Part shown: positions 11,971 to 26,794 of the stretch, piece by piece
Numbering within the stretch: position 1 is the first letter of the stretch
How the letters are laid out: every line of letters starts with the position of its first letter
Source of the DNA: Vitrella brassicaformis
Lineage: Eukaryota; Sar; Vitrellaceae
NCBI GenBank assembly: GCA_001179505.1
Contig: CDMY01000086.1
Coordinates: 70,147-134,146, forward strand
Length of the DNA: 64,000 nucleotides
Direction: 5' to 3'
The notes under the pieces: model-generated
The model's database searches: none
Seen by the model: the letters and a program-made list of their open reading frames with translations, nothing else
Told to the model about the DNA's origin: nothing
Program-made: the position numbers and the translations under genes

Positions 11971-13066
11971 CTATGAGAAGAGTGATCGCCTGTAGTAGAG
12001 GAGGGCAGCGAGTATGGCGGCCACGGCCATCGCACACAGCGATATCGGATGGAATGCCGCCGCGATGACGACCCTTGCGCCGCCCTGCCAGTCGAAGGGC
12101 ACTCGGCCCACTATCGTGTCGTTGAGGAGGAAGCCCAAACGCTTCTCCTCGCACAGGTCGGCCAGCAGCTCAGGGGAGTAGTTCGCTGCCAGTTCGTCGA
12201 TGCGCGCCTTGAGGGTGACCTTGAGGGCATCGGGGTCGCTGGGGAAGGTGAAAATCGACGTGCCCTCGCCCGTGGGCGGCAAGCCCATCGTCTTGACCAG
12301 CATCCTCTTCAACACTGAGCCCCTGAACGAGTCAGTGAATGACACATACAGATACAGGCGGTGAGAGGCAAGTGTTCCGCCACGAGCATACCCAGCCATG
12401 AGCGCCAGATACATGCTGTGAGCTGAGAAACACACACACAGACAACAGGCCAGCAAGCGATTGATTAAGGCGTCCAGTGCTGGCATGTGTATGAGCGCAC
12501 GGTGACTCACCGTATGGAATGAGGAATGCGGGGTTCTCGGCTGTCTTGTCCTTGATCCTCTCGACGTAGTACTTGACGGCGCGCCGCTCAGCCCCCTCCT
12601 TGACCACTTTCTCCACCCGTCCTTTGTCGCCATTGTAGAAGTAGGCTATGTCATCCAGAAAGGCCTGCACACGAGCACACAACGTCAGTCAACTGCGTGC
12701 CGGGCCAGTCAGTCGTGGAGTCTTCGCCCACCTGCTTGCGGAAGAGGTCTGGGATGTTGAGTGCCTCTCCCTCCTTGACGTTCTTCGCCGCCAGCTTGGC
12801 GATGAGGTCCTCTATCGTCGCGTACACGTGATAGAAGTCAGCAACCAGCGACGCCCATATCGTGCGGCTTCCGAATGCCGTCGCCGCTCTGACCGAAATG
12901 AACCTGTTGCGCACACAGATATACGTCGTTTGCAGTTCTTCGAGCTGTTCACGTGCGGAGGAGAGGTCACGCTCTTTGTGAGTGTTTTTCCGTACTTGTC
13001 ACTTCGATCGTGTGATCCCTTGCTCTCCTCGCTGAGACGCTGGCAGAAAGACGGCGGCTTTTCCAT
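11971..13066 (-). CDS. Heme oxygenase-like protein with C-terminal membrane anchor; catalytic Asp absent
   Basis: Exons: 5' exon ending at 12732, then 12511-12664, 12392-12422 and 11971-12322, all in frame. The product matches the heme oxygenase fold: a helix with SLVADFYHVYATIEDLI (cf. MASLYHIYVALEEEI in HO-1), AFLDDIAYFYNGD, then AHSMYLALMAGGSVLKR at the place of the family's YLGDLSGGQVLKK, GEGTSIFTFPSD, and LGFLLNDTIVGRV. A C-terminal hydrophobic segment (CAMAVAAILAALLYY) is a tail anchor, as in HO-1. The distal-helix Gly139-Asp140 pair is Ala-Leu here, so the usual proton-relay/oxygen-activating Asp is missing and heme cleavage is doubtful. The N-terminus is unsettled: ATG at 13066 opens a frame with SEESKGSHDRSDKY (possible proximal His), but a frame change is needed before QLEELQTTYICVRNRF, so a small intron or an upstream exon is likely. 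Confidence 0.7.
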
Positions 13067-13631
13067 GCTTCTCTGAACGAAACACCAGATTTAAGCTCGC
13101 AGATCGCGCCGGGGCAAAGAGGGAAACCGCTGCGCCGGGGCAAAGACACTCCACTGGAGGGCAAGGTGGCAGCGAAAGAGGCAGATGAAGCGTTGAAATG
13201 TTTCAGCCAGCTTCTGCTTCGGTACATATTTTGTGTTTCCGCAGATCTCTCACGTGCGCCAGGCCTCCTTGACTCGCTGACGACGGCCGCCTGGCCAGGC
13301 CATCGCTTCATTTGGGCCGCTGGTGCCATTGCTGACGGTCAGTGGCTCGTCTGATTCCCTCGCTGTCGCATTGACTGACACTGATGGATCATGTCTACAG
13401 TACACTGGCCATGCCACCGTGCTATTGATGCTGCGTGTGTGCCTGCAGAGTCAATCATTGCGCATCCGGCATATGGTGTTGACAGAGATTGCAGAGAACG
13501 AATCATTGGGCTGCTGACAGAGATTCGTTCATAGCCAAGTTTAAGGTCAGCATACAGACGCACACTCAGCTCGGGAGCACTGATTGCCACCTTGTGTGTG
13601 TCCTTGATGATTCAGATCAGTTGACTGACTG
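13067..13631. promoter_or_regulatory. Divergent intergenic region
   Basis: 565 bp between the heme-oxygenase-like gene and the intronless hypothetical. It has a GCGAGCTTA copy 26 bp from the minus-strand ATG. No supported gene; it may hold an upstream exon of the heme-oxygenase-like gene. Confidence 0.4.
13092..13100 (-). promoter_or_regulatory. GCGAGCTTA element
   Basis: Exact copy on the minus strand, about 26 bp upstream of the ATG at 13066. Confidence 0.45.
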
Positions 13632-14573
13632 ATGGCGTCCTCTTCCCAGCCTCCCTCTTTCCATGCCAATGGCCACACCGCACCGCCGGCAGTCCCGCCC
13701 CTGCGCAGCATCGCCATCAGCAAGATGGCCGCCATAGCCATGTCCACTGACTTCAACAGACGGGCCGCTCTCCGCTCGCAGCTCGCCACCCGCACTCGGC
13801 AAGAGGAGCTGCTGGGCCACACTACGGAGACCGTCAACAGCACCCTGCTCAACGCCATCCAGCAGCACATTGCCAAGGCCATCACTCGTCTCGGCCTGGC
13901 GGACGTGTTGGCCTTCGACATTGGCGGTGATGTGGAGGGCGGCTTGAAGGTGGTCTATCTACTGGAGCGGGGCAGTGGCGAGGAGTGGCGGGCGATGGGG
14001 CGGTTCATTCGGATGGCCTTCATCTACCGGCTGACTCCCAATGCGACTCGGCCTCTCCGTCTGTCGGCTGGCTCGCTGCCCACAGCAACGGCCTTCCACC
14101 AGCTGCCACTCGCCTTGGCCATCTACAAGATCTTCAGCCACCTTCTTACATACACAGGGACCAGCCTGGAGCTGCCGCAAGCCGACGGCAACGGACACTA
14201 TCGGATCGGCGATGAGTCGTTTCGTGTGGTGCCATTGGGTGAGCTGCCGGGCGGCCATCGCTACACTGACGGCTACAAGCGGACCGACCCCGTCATCAGA
14301 CTGGCCCATCTTCTCTACCCCTCATTCTCGGCATTCCTGCTGGACAGGGCGCTCCGCCGGTGGTCGGATGAAGAGGGGGTGGATCACAAGGAGGTGCTGT
14401 GGGCCAACATCGCCCATGACGACCCTCGGCGTCGCCGTCTGCTGACCGACGACAACATCACAGAGGACGACCGGGGCACCTGCTGCTGGTCGGTCTCATC
14501 CGCTCGCCGACCGCTACCCTGTGTCGGTTGGTGCCGTCCGCCGTCTGCTGCGGCGATTCGGTCTCGAGCGTGA
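13632..14573 (+). CDS. Hypothetical protein, intronless; C-terminus probably frameshifted
   Basis: A single uninterrupted frame of 313 residues, unusual beside neighbours full of introns. It starts at ATG 13632, with Met codons also at residues 32 and 37. No known domain is recognised. The body is well-mixed globular sequence (NAIQQHIAKAITRLGLADVL, VVYLLERGSGEEWRAMGRF, FHQLPLALAIYKIFSHLLTY, DPVIRLAHLLYPSFSAFLLD). After residue about 284 the frame becomes Cys/Arg/Pro-rich and unlike the rest. A second frame over the same DNA reads DRYPVSVGAVRRLLRRFGLE and stops at 14599-14601; a third gives HLLLVGLIRS. This suggests one or two indels near 14470-14510, real or from sequencing. An undetected small intron is the alternative. 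Confidence 0.6.
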   Translation: MASSSQPPSFHANGHTAPPAVPPLRSIAISKMAAIAMSTDFNRRAALRSQLATRTRQEELLGHTTETVNSTLLNAIQQHIAKAITRLGLADVLAFDIGGDVEGGLKVVYLLERGSGEEWRAMGRFIRMAFIYRLTPNATRPLRLSAGSLPTATAFHQLPLALAIYKIFSHLLTYTGTSLELPQADGNGHYRIGDESFRVVPLGELPGGHRYTDGYKRTDPVIRLAHLLYPSFSAFLLDRALRRWSDEEGVDHKEVLWANIAHDDPRRRRLLTDDNITEDDRGTCCWSVSSARRPLPCVGWCRPPSAAAIRSRA

Positions 14574-14601
14574 CGTCATCGACAGGGGTGTGGCGGACTG
14601 A

Positions 14602-15302
14602 GGGGGGTGGCTGGCTGGCGATCGGTGTGTGTGTGTCACAGAGGAGAATGACTGACTGACGCATGTGTGGATGGCTTAGTGAGTTTCCGTGTCAATCGAC
14701 GAGTTGGCCTGCGTGGGTGTATATATATATAACTATTTGCACTCAGCATTTCTCGGTCATTCAACAATGATTGGTGAGTTTGCAACATGAACTGAGGTGA
14801 GGGAGGCCCACCACTCACTGACTCACTGATGCGCTCACTGATCCATTGGCCTCAATGCGTTCGCCGTCCATTTCTGTTGGCGTCTCTCTCCCTCTGTGTG
14901 TGTGTATGTCGGCTCTGTCGCTCTGTGCAGGCTGTCGTCGAGCACATCATAGCCCAGATGCAGCCACCGCAACATAAGCAGCAGCAGCACCCCTTCTCGT
15001 ATATCTTCGTCGGCCGCCGCACCTTCTATCTCTTCAGCAGCATCAAGGGGACTCGTCACTTCTACCTCTTGCCCGTGCGTCTCTCTTCTCTGTGTGCAGC
15101 ACTCTCTCCCTCTCTCCCTCCCTCTGTGTCTGTTTGTCTGAGGAGATATCTGTGTGTGTGGGTGTGGGTGCTCCGGCCGATGTGCGACTATATGTGTGGC
15201 TGCCTGGCTGACTCACTCTCTGAACGATGACATGGCAACGACTGCAATGACATGGCAACCGATCGCGAATTCACAACATGTGGGACATTCATGTGGGACG
15301 GT
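14602..15302. other. Intergenic region with one possible exon
   Basis: At 14930-15075 a plus-strand stretch preceded by an acceptor-like GTGCAG reads AVVEHIIAQMQPPQHKQQQH then PFSYIFVGRRTFYLFSSIKG, which looks protein-like, but no start or partner exon could be placed. It could be a 3' exon of the preceding gene. The rest is CT/TG simple sequence. Confidence 0.3.
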
Positions 15303-17380
15303 TCACAACATGGAACCATGTATCCGGTGCTGTTGTGTCTGAGTCTTCATGCACTCATGTTCACCCACGCGCACCGTCCCGCCGCTTGCTGCTCTTGGCC
15401 CTCTGGACGGACAGAGACCTGCTGCACCTGAAGACACACATGCGAAGCGCACAGACACTGATGACATCTCCTTTCATCTCGTGTGTTAGGCTTGGCCTGA
15501 CCTGCATCCGATTGGGCCTGTGGCAGCCAGAGCGTGCCCTCACTCTCCTTCTTGTCCTTCTTGGTGGTCGGCTGTCGGGTGCGGGCGGCGGGTGTGTGCT
15601 TGTTGTTGTTGCTCGACTTGGATGACTCCATCTCACGAACACGGGCACTCCTGTGCATGAGGAATTCACATACATCAATGCATGGATGCGTCTGTGTGCC
15701 ATCTGTGTATGGTTGTGCACCTGCGGAGAGTTCTTGATGCGAGCGACTTGACGGCCGCCTTGCCCTCCGTCTCCAACAAATGCCATACTGACACACACAC
15801 AGACACACACACCATCGACAATGCCAGACTGAGGGAGCATTGTGCGTGTGTTTCCTTACTGTTTCGTTTGTTTGCGAATCTTGATGTGAAGAGATCGAAG
15901 CATGACGTCACTTGAGACACCGGCACCTGGACAAAGACACACTCATGCACACACAGAATCAGGCGGTTGGGATGGGACCTCTGCTGTCTGTCTGTCTGTC
16001 TGTCTGTGTGTGTGTACTTTCATCTTCTTGACGATTTGCATGATGTTGGACATCGCGTCGAGCTGCGAGTTGCCGCGCTGCGACAACTGGTGCACGAAGG
16101 CAAACACTGTGCTCAGCCACACGTCGACAGAGAACCGCTGCACACACATCGCCTCGCGTCGCGATAGATGGTCTGCTTGGTGCCTTTCCTCCCTCCCTCC
16201 TTCCCTCACTCGTATGGTGTCGTCGTTTGTGTGTTGGAACAGAATGTACGCGAGCACGAGGTGGCCCCGCTCAATCTCAACGCACTTGCACAACACACCA
16301 AACTGCACACACACACACAGACGGACGGTGGAGGTGTAAGTGTGCCTTTGACTGCTTGGCTGACCGATGCGAGTATGGATTGTGGCGTTTGCTCTGGGAA
16401 CCGCTCACTCAGATACGACGCAACAGCAGACATCACTGACACACACACACACAGGACAAGAGAGACCATCATGCAGATCATGTCTCGCTGTGTGTCGGCA
16501 TGGCGCATACATTGTTCCTCGTTCATGTTGATCTCGAGCCTCGGCGCCCGCCGCTTGTACGACACCATCTCCAACCCACCACCGCCCTCTCCCTGCCCCT
16601 CCGTTGGTCGCTCGGTGTGGTCGGCGGCCCCTCGCTGTGACACTGAATCGTCAGGCCCGATGGCAGACGAAGATGCATCATCACCTCCACCTGAGTAGAG
16701 GCATAAACAACAAACAGACAGACAGACAAGTGACGGAGTGAGACATGGTACTGTCTGTTTGTGTGTGTTACGTTGGATCATCATCGAGTTGTCTGTTGTC
16801 AGTGGTCGTATGGCGGCGTGTGCGTGTGGGTGTGGGTGTGGGTGTGCGTGGTGGCCATGGACGGGCAGCATGAGGGCGGCGAAGGGCGGAGGGTGTGGGT
16901 GAGCGAGAGACATGGCCTGGTGGTGATGGTGACTCAGCTGAAACGCGGCACTGCATCCACCAACAAACAGCACACAAGCAGCCAATCAACAAGCTTCATG
17001 GGTGAGTGAGTGAATCATGTGCCTGACCTGATGATCTGCGACTGCGATGTTGTGTGGTTCCTGCGGTGTCTGTCGGCCTCTCTCTCCTCAGCCGCCATTC
17101 CGTCATCCATCCCGTTCGCACCCATGCTGTCATCATCATGGTCATCGGTGTGTGGCTGCCGTCCCTTTTGGCTGAGTGACTTGAGGCGCTTGCGGGGCGG
17201 CGCGGCAGCACACTGGGAGGGCGGCAGAGGCCTCTTGTGACTGCTGTTGCTGTTGCTGTTGTTGCGTTGCCCGCACTGAGCCCGGATGGTGCGAGCGGCG
17301 AGTGCACCGATGAGGCATGCGGATCCAGTGACGGCGAGAGCCGCGATGGACGTGGCCATGGCTGAGAGGGAGGCCTCCAT
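15303..17380 (-). CDS. Hypothetical protein: N-terminal hydrophobic segment, histidine-rich region, helical C-terminal half
   Basis: Nine exons can be joined in phase from ATG 17380 (exon 1 17028-17380, exon 2 16772-16950). The N-terminus has a transmembrane or signal-anchor segment (ATSIAALAVTGSACLIGALA), then a basic stretch (PPRKRLKSLSQKG) and an acidic patch. Exon 2 is extremely His/Pro-rich (HHHHQAMSLAHPHPPP, HPHPHPHAHA), a possible metal-binding segment. Exon 3 has GGDDASSSAIG. Later exons are helical: ASYLSERFPEQTPQSILAS, FGVLCKCVEIERGHLVLAYI, DVWLSTVFAFVHQLSQRGNS, VPVSQVTSCFDLFTSRF. A basic Lys/Ser/Thr tail follows. The cyclin-box-like feel of the helices is only an impression; no family is claimed. 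The last exon could instead end at 15361 in another frame (SSKRRDGARG). Confidence 0.45.
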
Positions 17381-18673
17381 CGCCACTCACATCGTTCACA
17401 TCGATCACTCACATCGGTCGGTCACGCCGAGCGATCCGAAGCAATCGATATCGAAACTGAAGGATACGTACACGCGTACACAAGACGAATACGAATCGGT
17501 GTGTGCGATCGATTGTGTGTCATATACCTTGGAAAGAACTGACTGGCCGACAGGCCATGGCTGTAAAAGGACTGCCATGCTGGAACCGCACTGAACACAT
17601 TAAGGTCACACACAAGGACAGAAATGGTCAATGAGTCAGCTGTCAGTGTGTGAATGTCTCTGTGTTGTCTTTGCTTGTATGACTCAGTCGGCCAAAGGTG
17701 CGCGTGTGTCCTCGTATGACTCGTTTGCTCATGGCCCCTGTGTGTCTCCGTGCTCTCGTTTGACAGGAGGGTTTCATGCAAAGTGCTGTGGTTCTGCGCT
17801 GCACCGCATCTGACCGTACTGTGGCTCTGGTGTCGTGGATAAACGAGTTAGGTAAATAACGCATCTTGGAGGGCAATGACTTAGGTATCCGATGTCTGAC
17901 GTGAACCTGTCTGGGAGACAACACAGAGAAGAACAAAAAACGGTCGTGAAACCCTTAACAGACGACGTGAGCTGTCTGTGCGTTGCAAGACACGTCATAA
18001 GACTCAACAGACACCACAAATTGAATGCATGAAGGGAAGCAGCCTTTCTCGAGCAAGGGACACGGCCAACAGGAAAAGGATTTGTAGGTGTACTTCACTC
18101 CCCCCGCGCTCATGGACTCATGAACTCAGAAACAGCACCTTCCCAGCAGCCTGACATTGGGGGAAAAAGAGCCCGACATCGACCAAGCACGGACACGCTT
18201 GACATGCACCGATCCCCCCACCCCCACCCCGTCATGCACCAATGGTAATGGGGGCGCAGCATGGGCAGCAAAAGCCGCGCAGAATGTCACCAATGTATGT
18301 TCTCCACACACTTCGACTCCGCACCTTTGCCGGTGCCACACCAAGTGCGGCAGCTCGCAGGTCCCTCTCAAAGTGCTGACAGCTGCACACACGCCACGCC
18401 ATATACACGCAAATGCGGCAAAGTATGTCAAGCAAGCCTTGTTGCTTTCTTCCTTACTTGTTATACACGCTGTGGAATGGAATGCTGCCCTGACGCACAA
18501 GAGCATCCCGCAAGTACCCCGCCGCTCCCCTCGGGCACTTCCAACGGAAAAAGGTGTGCTTGTCTCCTGTGGGGATCCCCCCAAGAGGGCGGGGGCCCCA
18601 CGAGTACACTCGGAATCCGTCAGGAAGGGCCTGAGAACAAAACAGCGTGGACAGGTCAACGCGCCGAGGTGGT
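17381..18673. other. Intergenic region, composition unlike neighbours
   Basis: About 1.3 kb. From 17900 on it lacks the CA/TG repeats common elsewhere and is rich in short open frames on both strands (18126-18659 minus, 18157-18660 plus), none with a recognisable motif or clean exon structure. Nothing firm is called. Confidence 0.35.
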
Positions 18674-19414
18674 CTATCTTACGAATCGCGTCTTGTCGAC
18701 GAAGTAGTATTCACCGCCTGCATACAGAAGAGAATCACCAATGTGTACGCCAGATGCATCCATCCCCCACCGGCTGTGTCTGTAGTCATCTTACCTTTCG
18801 ACACATTCGCGAAATAGCAACCCAGGTGCTCCCCGAGACACCCGTTCTCCCCCAAGACCTCAGTGGCGAACACAATGTCGTCGCCGTCCTCCCACAGATA
18901 CAAGATGTGATCGATGAAGGACACCATGTCTGAACACACACACACACACACACACCTCACCGCTGTCGCCTTCTCCCCTTCTGCCCCTTTCTCTCTCTCA
19001 ATTACCAATCCGTTCCCCTCCTTCTTCGCATGAGTCCGGGTCGTGAATTTTCTTGAGGGGCGGCGCCAGCTCTCGGCGAGGTCTATGGGCATGCTGAGTC
19101 GGCAGGTTGCCCGGCTGCTGGCCGCCGGGGGGAGCCACGAACCCCCTTTGCTGGGGAGGCGCCGTGGGGGAGACGACGGGCTGCCGGTGGGGGAGAGGCT
19201 GGTAGTTGCTGCGTAGTGGGGCGGGTGGGCCGACGGGAGGGGAGGGGGGTGGCCGATGAGGGGCACCTGACGGGCGCAAAGGTGCGGTAGGGACCTGAAA
19301 CCAAGACACCCACGGTGCTGAAGGGGCAATGAATGCTGACTTACCAGACTTACCGGTGAGAGGAGCGAAGGTCCGCTGGGGGGGGACAACAACAGAAGCT
19401 GGAGGGTGGTACAT
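18674..19414 (-). CDS. Hypothetical protein with proline-rich N-terminal half
   Basis: Three exons in phase: from ATG 19414 to about 19012, about 18797-18930, and 18674-18721. An in-frame TGA lies just upstream of the ATG. Residues 1-120 are Pro-rich and probably disordered (VGPPAPLRSNYQPLPHRQP, RGFVAPPGGQQPGN). The C-terminal 60 residues are compact and acidic: MVSFIDHILYLWEDGDDIVF, ATEVLGENGCLGEHLGCYF, ending in GGEYYFVDKTRFVR. No family is recognised. The short folded C-terminus after a disordered lead resembles adaptor-type or structural proteins, but that is a guess. Confidence 0.5.
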
Positions 19415-20373
19415 CGTTGCTGTTGATCAGCTTGAGCAATGGCTGCGGGAATTCTCAGAGGGGGAGACGGCTCTCGACTGCCAGTGGCGAGTGGCTCTCC
19501 AGGGACGTCAAGTGCAGCGTATCGACGCAAGGCTGCGATGATGCGAGGAGCAAGGAACCAAGGAACGGGAGGGAAGGGAAGGACACTCCTCAAGCGGGCC
19601 CCAAACGATCGAGTTGGGGACTTGTGCGCGTGTCAGCGTACGACGAATGCACGTTGGGACAACCGGATCAGTCGCTTCAACAAACACCAACTCACAAATA
19701 CGGCCACCGCCGAATTCAACCACAGCGTCAGCACACAGCCGGTCACACATGCCAGTGGACCCACGAAAACCCTACGAGTGCCAACTCAGATCCATCGTCA
19801 TATCTGCCTGGCCAGCAAGTAGCGTACTCAGTGAAAGATGTACCCGAGTGTTCGAGATACTTCGTCTCGATGAAGGGTCATGCCCCTCCCCTCCTCGCTC
19901 AGAGTCTGCTCCTACAGATGATGCCTCTCTGCCATGCGTATCAACTTGCAGATCCCCACCAAGTGACTGATGCCAACACGCATGTGTGCGTGCCTGCACG
20001 AGTCTCCCGCCGATGGTGATGCACAGAGCTGACCACGCCGACAGAATGGACACTCACTATACACAACATCGAGTGCGACAGCTGATAAAAAGACGACCGA
20101 GGCAGGCAAGCAGGCAGGCCTTACAGTCAGTTAGTTCACTTAACAAATACCACATTACGCAACCGCACACACCCCCCTTGTTCCTCACGCAAAAAGCGAG
20201 ATGAAGCTTCAGAGAATGCGCTGCAACCCCATCCGACAATGCACCCACCCAGCCACTCAATGTCTCACGCAGCGACACAGGCACCGCACAAATGAAGCAA
20301 TCGGGTACTAACTTAGACTGTACAACCACCCGCCTTTGCCTCACGTGTGTGTCAATCAATCGCCATCAGCCAT
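19415..20373. other. Intergenic region
   Basis: Open frames exist on both strands (for example 19417-20019 plus, 200 codons), but none shows a domain, consistent codon usage or intron structure of the local kind. The longest begins 3 bp from the divergent hypothetical start, so a divergent short gene cannot be excluded. Confidence 0.35.
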
Positions 20374-20891
20374 CTATGGCCTCCGTTCCCGCAAGGACGA
20401 TGGGTCGTTGAGGAGGTCCTCTCGTGTTGGCGTGCAGAAACCCGCGGTTGAGCCGGCTCCAGACGTGCAGGCGAAAGAGCAGCACTCGGTGTCTGACGAG
20501 ACCAATCGTGACTGCCCCGACTGTCCATCGTGTGTGTTCATCGCTCATGCGTACCGTCAAAGCATTCTGCCCCTGCCGGGCCGCAGCCCCCGAATGCTGC
20601 TGCAGGCCCAACTCCGTCTCTGTCGCCGCCAATGTAGCCGCCGCCCTGCAGCGACCGCAGGCTCGGGTGCTTGCCTAAACACATATATACAGTACAGTGA
20701 GCACAACACGCTGCGGTGCGTGCAGCCGGTTGGCTCATTTCTGCCCTCTCTCTCCATCCTGTTCTGTCCTTCCGTATACCCTTGGCGAGTTCCTGGTGCA
20801 CCACGCCCACTTGGGAGTCTTCACATCTGGCGCCGAGAAGGATGATGGCCAGGAGAAAGAGGCAGATCCGCATCACGACGGGCATCCTCAT
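20374..20891 (-). CDS. Small secreted cysteine-rich protein with inhibitor-cystine-knot (knottin) spacing
   Basis: Three exons, 20780-20891, 20555-20674 and 20374-20492, with GT-AG introns of 105 and 62 nt, total 351 nt including stop, 116 residues (111 if Met 20873 is used). The N-terminus is a textbook signal peptide (MRICLFLLAIILLGARC, then EDSQ). A Gly-rich linker (LQGGGYIGGDRDGVGP) leads to a six-cysteine module spanning the exon 2/3 junction with spacing C-x6-C-x5-C-C-x3-C-x10-C, which is the knottin/inhibitor-cystine-knot pattern. A polar 20-residue tail follows. Knottins include protease inhibitors, antimicrobial peptides, lectin-like modules and toxins; the sequence does not say which, and no toxic role is inferred. 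If the second intron is retained the frame stops after four codons and the module is lost. It is head to head with the FAM135-like gene. Confidence 0.55.
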
Positions 20892-21028
20892 CACGCGGGA
20901 GCAGACAGTGATGGCCGAAATATCGGGGAAAACCAACAGTTGACGATTGCCAGGACAATTGAATCCGTATACAGCTCTGGAAACCACGTCCCGTCTTCTT
21001 CCTGCTTTCCTTCTTTCTCGAAAGACTC

Positions 21029-21036
21029 AAGCTCGC
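21029..21036 (-). promoter_or_regulatory. GCGAGCTT element
   Basis: Minus-strand copy in the divergent region between 20891 and 21168. Confidence 0.4.
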
Positions 21037-21167
21037 TCTCGCGATCAAGCGCGCAAAAGTGTCCCCCTGTTTAACGCCCTGTTGGACGTCTGCAATGGCT
21101 TGTAGGCAGCCCGCATAGAGTGCTGACTGCGTTTGAGGCTCATCTGGTTGAGTTTGCGGTGGTTGTG

Positions 21168-26794
<5,627 letters not shown>

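Noticed and set aside
18157-18933. A 258-codon plus-strand frame
   Set aside because: Its 3' third is the antisense of supported exons of the 18674-19414 gene, and the rest shows no domain or local intron style.
19417-20019. A 200-codon plus-strand frame
   Set aside because: No motif, no signal peptide, and composition suggests chance openness in GC-rich DNA.
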